From Burkholderiales bacterium (GTDB lineage Bacteria > Pseudomonadota > Gammaproteobacteria > Burkholderiales > SG8-39), in contig SXNB01000297.1 of assembly GCA_005777205.1 (NCBI GenBank), forward strand, positions 1 to 8,688: 8,688 bases of DNA. Reading direction: 5' to 3'. Each line of letters begins with the position of its first letter. Within the stretch, counting starts at the first letter, position 1. Under the pieces are notes generated by a model. It saw only the letters and a list, made by a program, of their open reading frames with translations, was not told where the DNA came from and ran no database searches. Below are positions 1-6,329 of this stretch, in pieces. The position numbers and the translations under genes are program-made.

Positions 1-1214
1 CCGCCGATCACGAACGCCAGCCGCGCGGTGCCCGCGAGCACCGGCCAGACCACGCGCGCGGCGCCCTGCGAAGCGAAGTACAGCGCGATGCCGGCGCCCA
101 TGAACGGATAGAAGGGTCCGACGGTGCGCAGGTAGGCGGAACCGGACTCCAGCACCGCGGGATCGGCGGAAAACAGCCCAACCCACAGGCGCGGGAATAC
201 TGCAACACTGGCGCCAATGGCGAGGCAGATGCCGGCGGCGATCGCTGCACCGATGTACGCCGTGCGCTTGGCACGTTCCGGCCGACCGGCGCCAATATTG
301 GTGCCCACCAGCACCACCAGCGCCTGGCCGAAGGCGAACGCAACCGGGACCTGGAGCAGCTCCAAGCGCACGCCGACACCGTAGCCGGCGAGGGCCGCGG
401 TGCCAAAGCGGCCCACGAGGCCCGTCAGCACCACCGCGGTGAGCACGGTCTGTACCGCCGATACCGAGGAGATGGCGCCGACCCGCAGGATCTCGCGGAA
501 CTGGCGACCGACCAGGCGCCAGTCGCTGCGGTGCGGCCGCAGTGGTGAGCGCCAGATGTAAAAGCCGGTGCAGATGGAGGCGAAACCGAAACCGACGCCG
601 TAGGCGAGTCCGGCGCCGGCGATACCCATTTGCGGAAACGGCCCCCAGCCGAGGATGAGCGCCGCGGACAGCGGGATGTGGATCAACGAGGCTGCGACCA
701 GCGCGAGCGCTGGGACGAGCGTGTTGCCGCTGCCGCGCAGGACGCTGGCGAACGTGTTGGCGATCCAGATCAGCACCGCTCCGCCGAAGAGCACGTTGGA
801 GTAGGCGAGCGCAGCCTCGAGCGCCGCACCTTCGCCGCCTAGCAGGCGAAAAATCGGCTTGCCAAGGACGAGTAGGAGGACCGTGAAACCTAGGCCCGCA
901 ATCAGGGCGATCACCAGTCCGTGCACCACCAATGCCCGCGCCCGCGCGGCATCGCCCGCGCCCAGCGCGCGCGCGATCGCCGAGGACACGCCCCCACCCA
1001 TGGCGCCGGCGGAGGTCATCTGGAGCAGCGTCACCAGCGGAAACACCAGCGCCAGGCCGGCCAGGGGTTCGGTACCCAGGCGGCCGACGAAATGTGCGTC
1101 CGAGATGGAGATCGCGGACTGGAACACGACGAGCAGCAGCCCGGGGGCTACCAGCCGCAGCAGCGTCGGGAGGATAGGCGCGTCCAGAAGCGCTTTCGCT
1201 TCGGCGCCGATCAT
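1..1214 (-). CDS. MATE family efflux transporter (3' end cut by window edge)
   Basis: The frame is open from the ATG at 1214 to the left edge and gives 404 residues without a stop. MATE proteins are usually about 440-460 residues, so roughly the last helix or so is outside the window. The start is well fixed: an in-frame TAG lies three codons upstream with no other start codon between. The protein is two homologous six-helix bundles. The N-terminal half opens with a conserved stretch around residues 15-50 (LRLVAPGLLLVVFQSAIS, then DAHFVGRLGTEPLAGLAL). Residues 155-165 (FASVLRGSGNT) are the typical MATE loop. The second half starts near 235 (QFREILRVGAISSVSAV), followed by VGTNIGAGRPERAKR at 303-317. 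MATE proteins expel cationic drugs, dyes or metabolites across the inner membrane using a Na+ or H+ gradient. The substrate here cannot be told. It starts 28 bases after the radical SAM gene on the same strand, with no clear Shine-Dalgarno, so cotranscription is likely. Confidence 0.9.
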   Translation of the reverse strand, partial: MIGAEAKALLDAPILPTLLRLVAPGLLLVVFQSAISISDAHFVGRLGTEPLAGLALVFPLVTLLQMTSAGAMGGGVSSAIARALGAGDAARARALVVHGLVIALIAGLGFTVLLLVLGKPIFRLLGGEGAALEAALAYSNVLFGGAVLIWIANTFASVLRGSGNTLVPALALVAASLIHIPLSAALILGWGPFPQMGIAGAGLAYGVGFGFASICTGFYIWRSPLRPHRSDWRLVGRQFREILRVGAISSVSAVQTVLTAVVLTGLVGRFGTAALAGYGVGVRLELLQVPVAFAFGQALVVLVGTNIGAGRPERAKRTAYIGAAIAAGICLAIGASVAVFPRLWVGLFSADPAVLESGSAYLRTVGPFYPFMGAGIALYFASQGAARVVWPVLAGTARLAFVIG

Positions 1215-1242
1215 GCCGGGAGCCTAGCCCAAGACGGCGGGC

Positions 1243-2325
1243 TCAGCCGAACAGGTTCAACTGCGCGCGGCTGCCCGGCGGCCGGAACAGGCTGCAGTCC
1301 AGCCCACCGCGCGAGGCCATGGGGTTGTCCTCGCTGTTGAGGCCGAACCGTCGGCAGGCAATGTCAAAGCGCTTGTCGATCAGTTCCGAGAAATTCCCCG
1401 AGCTGCTCATGCGCGAGCCGAAGTTGGGGTCGTTCTCGCGCCCGCCGCGCACCTGCTTCACGATGCTGATGACGTGGTCGGCGCGCTGCGGCGCGTGCGT
1501 GGCGAGCCATTCCTTGAACAGCGGCCGCACTTCGTTGGGCAGCCGCAGCATGATCCAGCCGGCCATGATGGCGCCGGCGCCGGCGGCGGCCTCGAGGATG
1601 GCTTCGAGGGATTTGTCGGTAAGCGCAGGGATCACCGGGGCCACCATGACGCCGGTCGGGATGCCCGCGGTCACGAGCGCTCGAATGGCGTCGATCCGCC
1701 TGGACGGGCTGGCCGCTCGGGGCTCAAGCGCGCGCGCCAGCTTGTGGTCTAGCGTGGTCACCGAGACGAAGGCCTTGACCAGGCTTTTCTTCGCCATCGG
1801 CGCCAGCAGGTCGATGTCGCGTTCGATCAGCGCAGCTTTGGTGACGATGGTGAGCGGGTGGTTGCATTCCGCCAGCACTTCCAGCAGCCCTCGCATGATC
1901 CTGTATCGCCGCTCGATGGGCTGATAGGCGTCGGTGTTGGTGCCGAAGGCGATAGGCTTGGGCACATAGCTCTTCTTCGACAACTCGTCGCGCAGCAGTT
2001 GGACCGCGTTGGTCTTGGCGAACAGTCTGGTCTCGAAATCGAGCCCGGGTGATAGTTCGAGATAGGCGTGGCTCGGCCGCGCATAGCAGTAAATGCACCC
2101 GTGCTCGCATCCCCTGTACGGGTTGATCGACTGCTCGAAGGGAATGTCCGGAGAGTCGTTGCGCGCGATGATGGAGCGCGCACGTTCCTCGGCGACCCGG
2201 GTCTGAATCTTAGGCAGAGATTCGTCCTCCGGACTTTCGCTCTTCGTCCAGCCGTCGTCCACCGCTTCGCGCGCGAAAGTTTCGAAACGACCCGCAATGA
2301 GCGACCCGGCCCCGCGCAGCTTCAT
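1243..2325 (-). CDS. PA0069-family radical SAM protein (SplB-like, putative DNA-repair function)
   Basis: This is a complete 360-residue protein, about normal length for the family. It has a radical SAM cluster motif C73-x3-C77-x2-C80 inside RGCEHGCIYCYARPSH (71-86), which would bind the 4Fe-4S cluster and SAM. The CxxxCxxCYAR context, the following FGTNTDAYQPIER segment (about 127-139) and the C-terminal DNPMASRGGLDCSLFRPP are typical of the SplB-like group annotated as PA0069 family in proteobacteria. SplB itself repairs spore photoproduct; the reaction of this group is not established to my knowledge. The start is supported by a TAA directly before the ATG and an AGGAGA at 10 bases. A LexA-type operator overlaps the predicted promoter, which fits a DNA-damage role. 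From memory, PA0069 of Pseudomonas aeruginosa is listed in its SOS regulon; I cannot verify that here. The MATE gene follows after 28 bases and is probably cotranscribed. Confidence 0.9.
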   Translation of the reverse strand: MKLRGAGSLIAGRFETFAREAVDDGWTKSESPEDESLPKIQTRVAEERARSIIARNDSPDIPFEQSINPYRGCEHGCIYCYARPSHAYLELSPGLDFETRLFAKTNAVQLLRDELSKKSYVPKPIAFGTNTDAYQPIERRYRIMRGLLEVLAECNHPLTIVTKAALIERDIDLLAPMAKKSLVKAFVSVTTLDHKLARALEPRAASPSRRIDAIRALVTAGIPTGVMVAPVIPALTDKSLEAILEAAAGAGAIMAGWIMLRLPNEVRPLFKEWLATHAPQRADHVISIVKQVRGGRENDPNFGSRMSSSGNFSELIDKRFDIACRRFGLNSEDNPMASRGGLDCSLFRPPGSRAQLNLFG

Positions 2326-2335
2326 TTAGAATGAA

Positions 2336-2341
2336 TCTCCT
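2336..2341 (-). promoter_or_regulatory. Ribosome binding site of the radical SAM gene
   Basis: On the minus strand this reads AGGAGA, ten bases before the ATG at 2325. It supports that start, together with the in-frame TAA immediately upstream. The spacing is slightly long but usable. Confidence 0.6.
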
Positions 2342-2348
2342 CTCTCGA

Positions 2349-2368
2349 TACTGTATATATGAACAGTT
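2349..2368. promoter_or_regulatory. Predicted LexA (SOS) operator in the divergent promoter region
   Basis: The 20-mer TACTGTATATATGAACAGTT has the CTGT-N8-ACAG core of the beta/gammaproteobacterial LexA box (2351-2354 and 2363-2366). Its AT-rich centre and flanking TA differ little from the Escherichia coli consensus TACTGTATATATATACAGTA. It lies 24 bases upstream of the radical SAM start and covers the start codon of the divergent MFS gene (ATG 2359-2361). LexA bound here should block transcription of the radical SAM gene and probably interfere with the MFS operon. The match is read directly; binding is inferred. Confidence 0.8.
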
Positions 2369-2378
2369 CAGCAGGCAA
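2350..2378 (-). promoter_or_regulatory. Candidate sigma70 promoter of the radical SAM gene
   Basis: On the minus strand a TTGCCT (plus positions 2373-2378) stands 17 bases from TACAGT (2350-2355); each matches four of six consensus bases. Initiation would fall near 2343, giving a leader of about 18 bases that contains the AGGAGA ribosome site. The -10 element lies within the LexA operator, which is the usual arrangement for SOS repression. The individual hexamers are only moderate matches. Confidence 0.45.
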
Positions 2379-3567
2379 CCTCTTTGGCGACGTTCGCCTG
2401 AACGTCGGCCTGCTCGCTGCCTGCCAGGCGATGCTGTTCACGATCAACTCGACGCTGATCGCGATCAACGGCCTGTCCGGGCTGAAACTGGCGCCGTACA
2501 CCTTCCTGGCGACGCTGCCGGTCACCTGCTGGATCATTGGCGCGGCGATCGTCACGATGCCGGCGTCGCTGCACATGAAGCGGGTGGGTCGCCGTATCGG
2601 CCTGATGCAGGGCTCCGCGATTGGCATCGTGGGTGCCCTGATCTGCGCCGCCGCCTTGTGGACGCAGAGTTTCTGGCTGCTGTGCTTTGGAACGCTGGTC
2701 TACGGCGCAAGCAATGCCTACGGTCAGTACTACCGGTTCGCGGCGGCGGACGCTGCACCGCCGGATTTCAAGCCGATGGCGGTGTCCCTGGTGCTGGCCG
2801 GTGGCCTGGTGGGGGGCGTGATCGGGCCCACCGCCAGCCGCTACACCGTGGACCTGCTGGAAGTGCGCTTCGTCGGCGCCTACCTCGCGTTGATCGCGGC
2901 TGCCGTGGTGACCATTGCGCTCCTCAGCCGGATCCGGATCCCGAGTCCGAGCGCGGCGGAGCAGGCCGCGACCGGACGGCCGCTGCGGGAGATTGCGCGC
3001 CAGCCCAAATTCATCGTCGCGGTGATGTGCGGTGCTATCGGCTACGGGGTGATGAATTTCCTCATGGTGTCGACCCCCATTGCGATGGGCGTGTGCGGGC
3101 ACCCCTACGGTGATGCCGCGTTCGTTATCTCCTCGCATGTGGTGGCAATGTTCGCGCCCTCGTTCTTCACCGGCGGCCTGATCAAGCGCCTGGGCGTGGT
3201 GCCGGTGCTGTTCGTGGGCGCGTTGCTGAACGTGGTGGCGGTTGCGATCGCGCTGGCGGGGATTGCAGTGGCCAATTTCTGGTGGTCCCTCGTGTTGTTG
3301 GGCGTGGGCTGGAATTTCCTCTATATCGGCGGCACCACGCTGTTGCTGGAGACCTATCGGCCTGAGGAGCGCGCGCGGGCGCAGGGTACCAATGAACAAG
3401 CCATCTTCTGCATGATGGCGGTCTCGTCCTTTACCTCCGGCCTGATCGTCACCAACGCCGGCTGGCAGAACGTCAACCTGGCGGCGCTGCCGCTGATCGG
3501 CGTGGTGCTGGCCGCGATCGTCTGGCTCTGGTTCGCGCAGCGGGTGCCCCGCCCACTGGGAGCCTGA
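2359..3567 (+). CDS. MFS transporter, first gene of the six-gene operon
   Basis: A 402-residue major facilitator protein, with the length and hydrophobic pattern of a 12-helix inner-membrane carrier. The basic loop between helices 2 and 3 is seen at about 73-82 (MKRVGRRIGL). Residues 118-131 (SNAYGQYYRFAAAD) form a distinctive conserved segment after helix 4. A polar linker near 195-215 separates the two halves, and ETYRPEERARAQGTNE (331-346) forms a charged loop in the second half. The substrate is unknown; a related group includes proposed riboflavin carriers (RfnT), but I cannot assign that here. No Shine-Dalgarno precedes the ATG (the upstream bases are pyrimidine-rich), and the start codon lies inside the LexA operator. 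The next ATG (residue 25) would cut into helix 1, so 2359 remains the best start. The PLP enzyme gene begins 2 bases after its stop, so a role in importing that enzyme's substrate is a fair inference. Confidence 0.85.
   Translation: MNSSAGNLFGDVRLNVGLLAACQAMLFTINSTLIAINGLSGLKLAPYTFLATLPVTCWIIGAAIVTMPASLHMKRVGRRIGLMQGSAIGIVGALICAAALWTQSFWLLCFGTLVYGASNAYGQYYRFAAADAAPPDFKPMAVSLVLAGGLVGGVIGPTASRYTVDLLEVRFVGAYLALIAAAVVTIALLSRIRIPSPSAAEQAATGRPLREIARQPKFIVAVMCGAIGYGVMNFLMVSTPIAMGVCGHPYGDAAFVISSHVVAMFAPSFFTGGLIKRLGVVPVLFVGALLNVVAVAIALAGIAVANFWWSLVLLGVGWNFLYIGGTTLLLETYRPEERARAQGTNEQAIFCMMAVSSFTSGLIVTNAGWQNVNLAALPLIGVVLAAIVWLWFAQRVPRPLGA
3558..3562 (+). promoter_or_regulatory. Ribosome binding site of the PLP enzyme gene
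   Basis: GGGAG lies 7 bases before the ATG at 3570, inside the last codons of the upstream MFS gene. It supports that start. Confidence 0.55.
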
Positions 3568-3569
3568 CG

Positions 3570-4682
3570 ATGCAGCAAGCGCCGGCGAATATTGGCATGC
3601 GCCTGGAGGACGTGGACACCCCGGCGCTGGTGGTCGACCTGGATGCGTTCGAATCCAACATCCGGCGCCTGAACGAAAGCATTGCCGGCCGGGTGCGGGT
3701 GCGCGCACACGCCAAGACGCACAAGTGTCCGGAAATCGCGCTGCGCCAGGTCGCCGCAGGCGCGGTGGGCGTGTGCTGCCAGAAGGTCGGCGAAGCCGAG
3801 GCGATGGTCGAAGGTGGCGTGCGCGATGTGTTGGTGACCAACGAAATCATCGGCCCTCGCAAGGTCGCGCGCCTCGCGGCGCTCGCCCGGCGCGCGCGCA
3901 TCGGGGTCTGCGTAGACCAGGCGGCGAGCGTTCGCGAACTCGAGGCTGCGGCCGCGACGGCCGGCGCGACCCTGGAGGTCTACCTTGAGCTGGAAGTCGG
4001 CATGCTCCGCTGTGGTGTCGCGCCGGGGGAGCCGGCCGTGATGCTGGCGCGCGCGATCGAGGCATCGCCGCACCTGCGCTTCGCCGGCATGCATGCCTAC
4101 CACGGCCGCGCGCAGCACATTCGCTCGCATGAGGAGCGGCGCGCGGTCATCGCCAGCGCCGCCGCGGCGGTGCGCACGACGCGCACCATGCTGCACGAGG
4201 CAGGCATCGTCTGCCCGATCGTCACCGGGGCGGGCAGCGGCACCTTCATGTTCGAGGTCGAACTGGGCGCCTGGGACGAAATCCAGCCCGGTTCCTACGT
4301 ATTCATGGATTGGGATTACGCACGCAACGAGTGGGCGCCGCCACTGCCGCGCTTTGACCATTCCCTGTTCGTGCTCGCGACGGTGCAGAGCCGGCCAGAC
4401 GACAGGGTCGCCATCCTGGACGCAGGATTGAAGGCCTCCAGCCTGGATTCCGGCATGCCAGGGGTCTGGGAGCGCGCGGGCTTGTCCTACACGCGCGCCT
4501 CCGACGAGCACGGCTGGCTGGAGGCGGAACCCGGATACAAGGTGCCGGCAGTGGGCGAAAAGCTGCTGCTGGTGCCCGGCCACTGCGACCCGACGGTGAA
4601 CCTGTACGACTGGTATGTTTGTGTGCGGGGTGGCGTGGTGGAGGCGCTTTGGCCGATCACCGCGCGTGGCGCGCTGGCCTAG
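3570..4682 (+). CDS. PLP-dependent D-threonine aldolase / D-serine dehydratase-like enzyme (DSD1 family)
   Basis: A 370-residue fold-type III PLP enzyme of normal family length. It has an alanine-racemase-like N-terminal barrel, beginning VDTPALVVDLDAFESNI (15-31), and a C-terminal D-serine dehydratase-like domain. The Schiff-base lysine is K49 in RAHAKTHK (45-52). LRCGV (146-150), GMHAYHGRAQH (173-183) and QPGSYVFMD (239-247) are family signatures. The metal site appears as H338-C339-D340 in PGHCDPTVN. In this family His-x-Asp is the Mn-type site of D-threonine aldolase, while His-x-Cys is the zinc site of D-serine dehydratase. The sequence therefore favours an aldolase cleaving a D-3-hydroxyamino acid to glycine plus an aldehyde. 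The 3-hydroxyaspartate aldolase (BhcC) belongs to the same family and is an alternative, but its partner genes bhcA, bhcB and bhcD are absent here. The enzyme is cytoplasmic. It sits between an MFS gene (2-base gap) and a Rid gene (25-base gap). Confidence 0.88.
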   Translation: MQQAPANIGMRLEDVDTPALVVDLDAFESNIRRLNESIAGRVRVRAHAKTHKCPEIALRQVAAGAVGVCCQKVGEAEAMVEGGVRDVLVTNEIIGPRKVARLAALARRARIGVCVDQAASVRELEAAAATAGATLEVYLELEVGMLRCGVAPGEPAVMLARAIEASPHLRFAGMHAYHGRAQHIRSHEERRAVIASAAAAVRTTRTMLHEAGIVCPIVTGAGSGTFMFEVELGAWDEIQPGSYVFMDWDYARNEWAPPLPRFDHSLFVLATVQSRPDDRVAILDAGLKASSLDSGMPGVWERAGLSYTRASDEHGWLEAEPGYKVPAVGEKLLLVPGHCDPTVNLYDWYVCVRGGVVEALWPITARGALA

Positions 4683-4694
4683 GGCTAATGGCAC

Positions 4695-4702
4695 AAGGGG
4701 GA
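4695..4702 (+). promoter_or_regulatory. Ribosome binding site deciding the Rid gene start
   Basis: AAGGGGGA ends 5 bases before the ATG at 4708. It is the strongest Shine-Dalgarno in the operon and fixes the start at 4708, rather than at codons further upstream in the same frame that would overlap the PLP enzyme gene. Confidence 0.7.
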
Positions 4703-4707
4703 ATTTC

Positions 4708-5157
4708 ATGCGCAAGCAATACCTGAATCCGAAGGAACTGTTCGACCCGCGGTTCTTCACGCACAGCGTGACCGTCTCCGGGCCGCTGCGGCTGGTCTAC
4801 GTCTCGGGTCAGGTGAGCTACGACCGCGACGGACACGTCATCGGCGAGGGCGACATGAAGGCCCAGACCGAGCAGGTGTTCAAGAGCCTGACGCATAACC
4901 TCGCCGCGGCGGGGGCCACCTGGGACGACGTGGTGAAGCTCAACGGCTACATGGTGAACATGAATCTGGACGACGTGAACCTGTATCGTGAGGCGCGCAT
5001 GCGTTTCCTCAATCCGAAGAAGCCGCCCGCCAGCACGCTGGTGGGCGTGAGCCGGCTGGTGCACGAAGACCTGCTCCTCGAGGTAGAAGTGGTCGCCGCG
5101 GTGGCGGACACGCCAGCCAAGCCCGCGCTCAAGAAGAAGGTGCAGAAGAAGCGTTGA
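4708..5157 (+). CDS. Rid family protein (YjgF/YER057c/UK114), RidA catalytic arginine absent
   Basis: A 149-residue protein, slightly longer than the usual 125-135 because of a basic tail (ALKKKVQKKR, 140-149). Conserved Rid elements are YVSGQVSYDRDG (31-42), the AQTEQVFKSLTHNLAAAGATWDDVVKLN span (52-79) and LEVEVVAAV (124-132). RidA hydrolyses reactive enamines/imines released by PLP dehydratases and forms a trimer with active sites between subunits. Its key arginine lies in a PARSxVEVxRL motif. Here the aligned segment is PASTLVGVSRL (107-117), with serine S109 in place of that arginine. This places it with the Rid subfamilies that lack imine deaminase activity, so its role may be binding or hydrolysis of a different intermediate. 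It lies 25 bases after the PLP enzyme, which suggests functional coupling with that enzyme. Its stop codon overlaps the TTG start of the next gene. Confidence 0.9.
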   Translation: MRKQYLNPKELFDPRFFTHSVTVSGPLRLVYVSGQVSYDRDGHVIGEGDMKAQTEQVFKSLTHNLAAAGATWDDVVKLNGYMVNMNLDDVNLYREARMRFLNPKKPPASTLVGVSRLVHEDLLLEVEVVAAVADTPAKPALKKKVQKKR

Positions 5158-6329
5158 GCCGCGCGAACTACGGCTGGGTGGTGGTCGCGTCGGCCTTCAC
5201 CCTGATGTTCGTCGGTTTTGGTGCCGCGTATTCCTTCGCCGCGTTCTTCAAGGCCTTCCAGGCCGAGTTCTCCGCCTCGCGGGCACATGTCTCGCTGGTG
5301 TTCTCGCTGTGTGCGTTCCTGTATTTCCTGCTGGGCGCCCCCGGGGGCATGCTTGCCGACCGCTACGGCACGCGCAATGTCGCGCTCGCAGGCGTCGCCT
5401 TCCTTGCCGCTGGCCTGGCCGCGGCGAGCCAGGCGCCCTCGGTCCTGGTGCTGTACCTCACGTACTCGATTGGCCTTGGCATCGGCATCGGCCTTACCTA
5501 CGTGCCTTCGGTGGGCGCGGTGCAGCCTTGGTTCGAGAAGAACCGCGTGCTCGCCTCGGGCATCGCGGTCTGCGGTATCGGAGCAGGCAACCTGTTCGGG
5601 CCGCCGCTCGCGGCATGGTGGATCGAACTGCTCGGCTGGCGCGGCGCCTACCTCGCACTGGCCGGGGTGACGCTCGTGCTCGGTGGCATCGCCGCGGCGG
5701 CGATCCGCAACCGGCCAGCGGGTCAGGCCCAGGCCACCACCGGCGTGCCGCTGCGCGCGGCCTTGCGCGCGCGCAACTTCTGGATCCTCTACGTCACCCT
5801 CGCGCTATCGGGCTTCGGCTGCTTCGTGCCACTGGTGCACCTCGGCCCCTACGCCAGCGATGCCGGCCATCCGGAGGCGTTCGGCGTTCTGCTGGTGAGC
5901 CTGATCGGGCTGGGTAGCCTGCTCGGGCGCTTCGCCATTGGCGCGGTCGCCGATCGCATCGGCCGCATGCGCTCGCTCGCGCTGATGTACCTGGGCATGG
6001 CCCTGATGCTGGTCCTGTGGTGGGCGAGCACGGGCCGGATCGCCCTATCCTTCATGGCCGTGGGCTTCGGCATCTGCTATGGCGGTTTCGTCGCCACGTT
6101 TCCCTCGGTGGTGATGGACCTGTTCGGCGCGAGGTCGGTCTCCGGGATCATCGGCTGCCTGTATACCGCGGCGGGGCTGGGCACCCTGCTGGGGCCGCCG
6201 CTGGCGGGCGCGGCCTACGATGCCACCGGCAGCTATGCCATGCCTATCCTGGGCGCTGCGCTGCTCGCGCTGGTCGCCGCCATCGGCATCGTCTCCCTTC
6301 AGCGCCCGCACGACGCGCGAGTGGCGTGA
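5154..6329 (+). CDS. MFS transporter, monocarboxylate / oxalate-formate antiporter-like
   Basis: A 391-residue, 12-helix carrier. It starts with the YGWVVVASAFTLMFVGFG segment (6-23) typical of the monocarboxylate and oxalate/formate antiporter branch. Motif A is present in both halves: GGMLADRYGTRN (64-75) and GAVADRIGR (263-271). VQPWFEKNRVLASGIAVCG (123-141) is the strongly conserved stretch before helix 5 in this group. The start is taken as TTG at 5154, which shares four bases with the preceding stop; no ATG lies upstream of helix 1, and the YGW segment needs to be included. The next possible start, GTG for residue 9, would remove it. No strong ribosome site is seen, so translation probably depends on coupling to the Rid gene. 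The likely substrate is a small carboxylate, possibly a product or co-substrate of the PLP enzyme. The first MFS gene of the operon belongs to a different MFS branch. Confidence 0.87.
   Translation: MSRANYGWVVVASAFTLMFVGFGAAYSFAAFFKAFQAEFSASRAHVSLVFSLCAFLYFLLGAPGGMLADRYGTRNVALAGVAFLAAGLAAASQAPSVLVLYLTYSIGLGIGIGLTYVPSVGAVQPWFEKNRVLASGIAVCGIGAGNLFGPPLAAWWIELLGWRGAYLALAGVTLVLGGIAAAAIRNRPAGQAQATTGVPLRAALRARNFWILYVTLALSGFGCFVPLVHLGPYASDAGHPEAFGVLLVSLIGLGSLLGRFAIGAVADRIGRMRSLALMYLGMALMLVLWWASTGRIALSFMAVGFGICYGGFVATFPSVVMDLFGARSVSGIIGCLYTAAGLGTLLGPPLAGAAYDATGSYAMPILGAALLALVAAIGIVSLQRPHDARVA

Noticed and set aside
1218..1237. Short inverted repeat (GAGCC / GGCTC and GCCC / GGGC) between the radical SAM and MATE genes
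   Set aside because: The stems are only 4-5 bp and no T-run follows, so it is not a convincing terminator in this GC-rich sequence.
1319..1924. Plus-strand open frame of 201 codons inside the radical SAM gene
   Set aside because: Serine/arginine-rich shadow of the minus-strand gene, with no recognisable domain. The minus-strand frame has the CxxxCxxC cluster motif.
2321..2335. TTCAT-N5-ATGAA inverted repeat at the radical SAM start codon
   Set aside because: The arms are five bases and one includes the start codon, so it could easily be chance. The LexA box nearby is a far stronger regulatory candidate.
2368..3708. Long antisense open frame (446 codons) opposite the first MFS gene
   Set aside because: Its translation is rich in R, H, Q, G and P with no domain or membrane pattern, as expected for the shadow of a GC-rich gene. 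The plus-strand MFS reading is clearly a real protein.
4615..4707. Upstream extension of the Rid reading frame into the PLP enzyme gene
   Set aside because: The extension is non-homologous to Rid proteins and overlaps the previous gene. The ATG at 4708 has a strong ribosome site and a normal Rid N-terminus.
3354..4760. Long antisense open frame (468 codons) opposite the PLP enzyme gene
   Set aside because: Composition is shadow-like (H/R/A-rich) and it runs across three real plus-strand genes. The plus-strand frame has complete family motifs.
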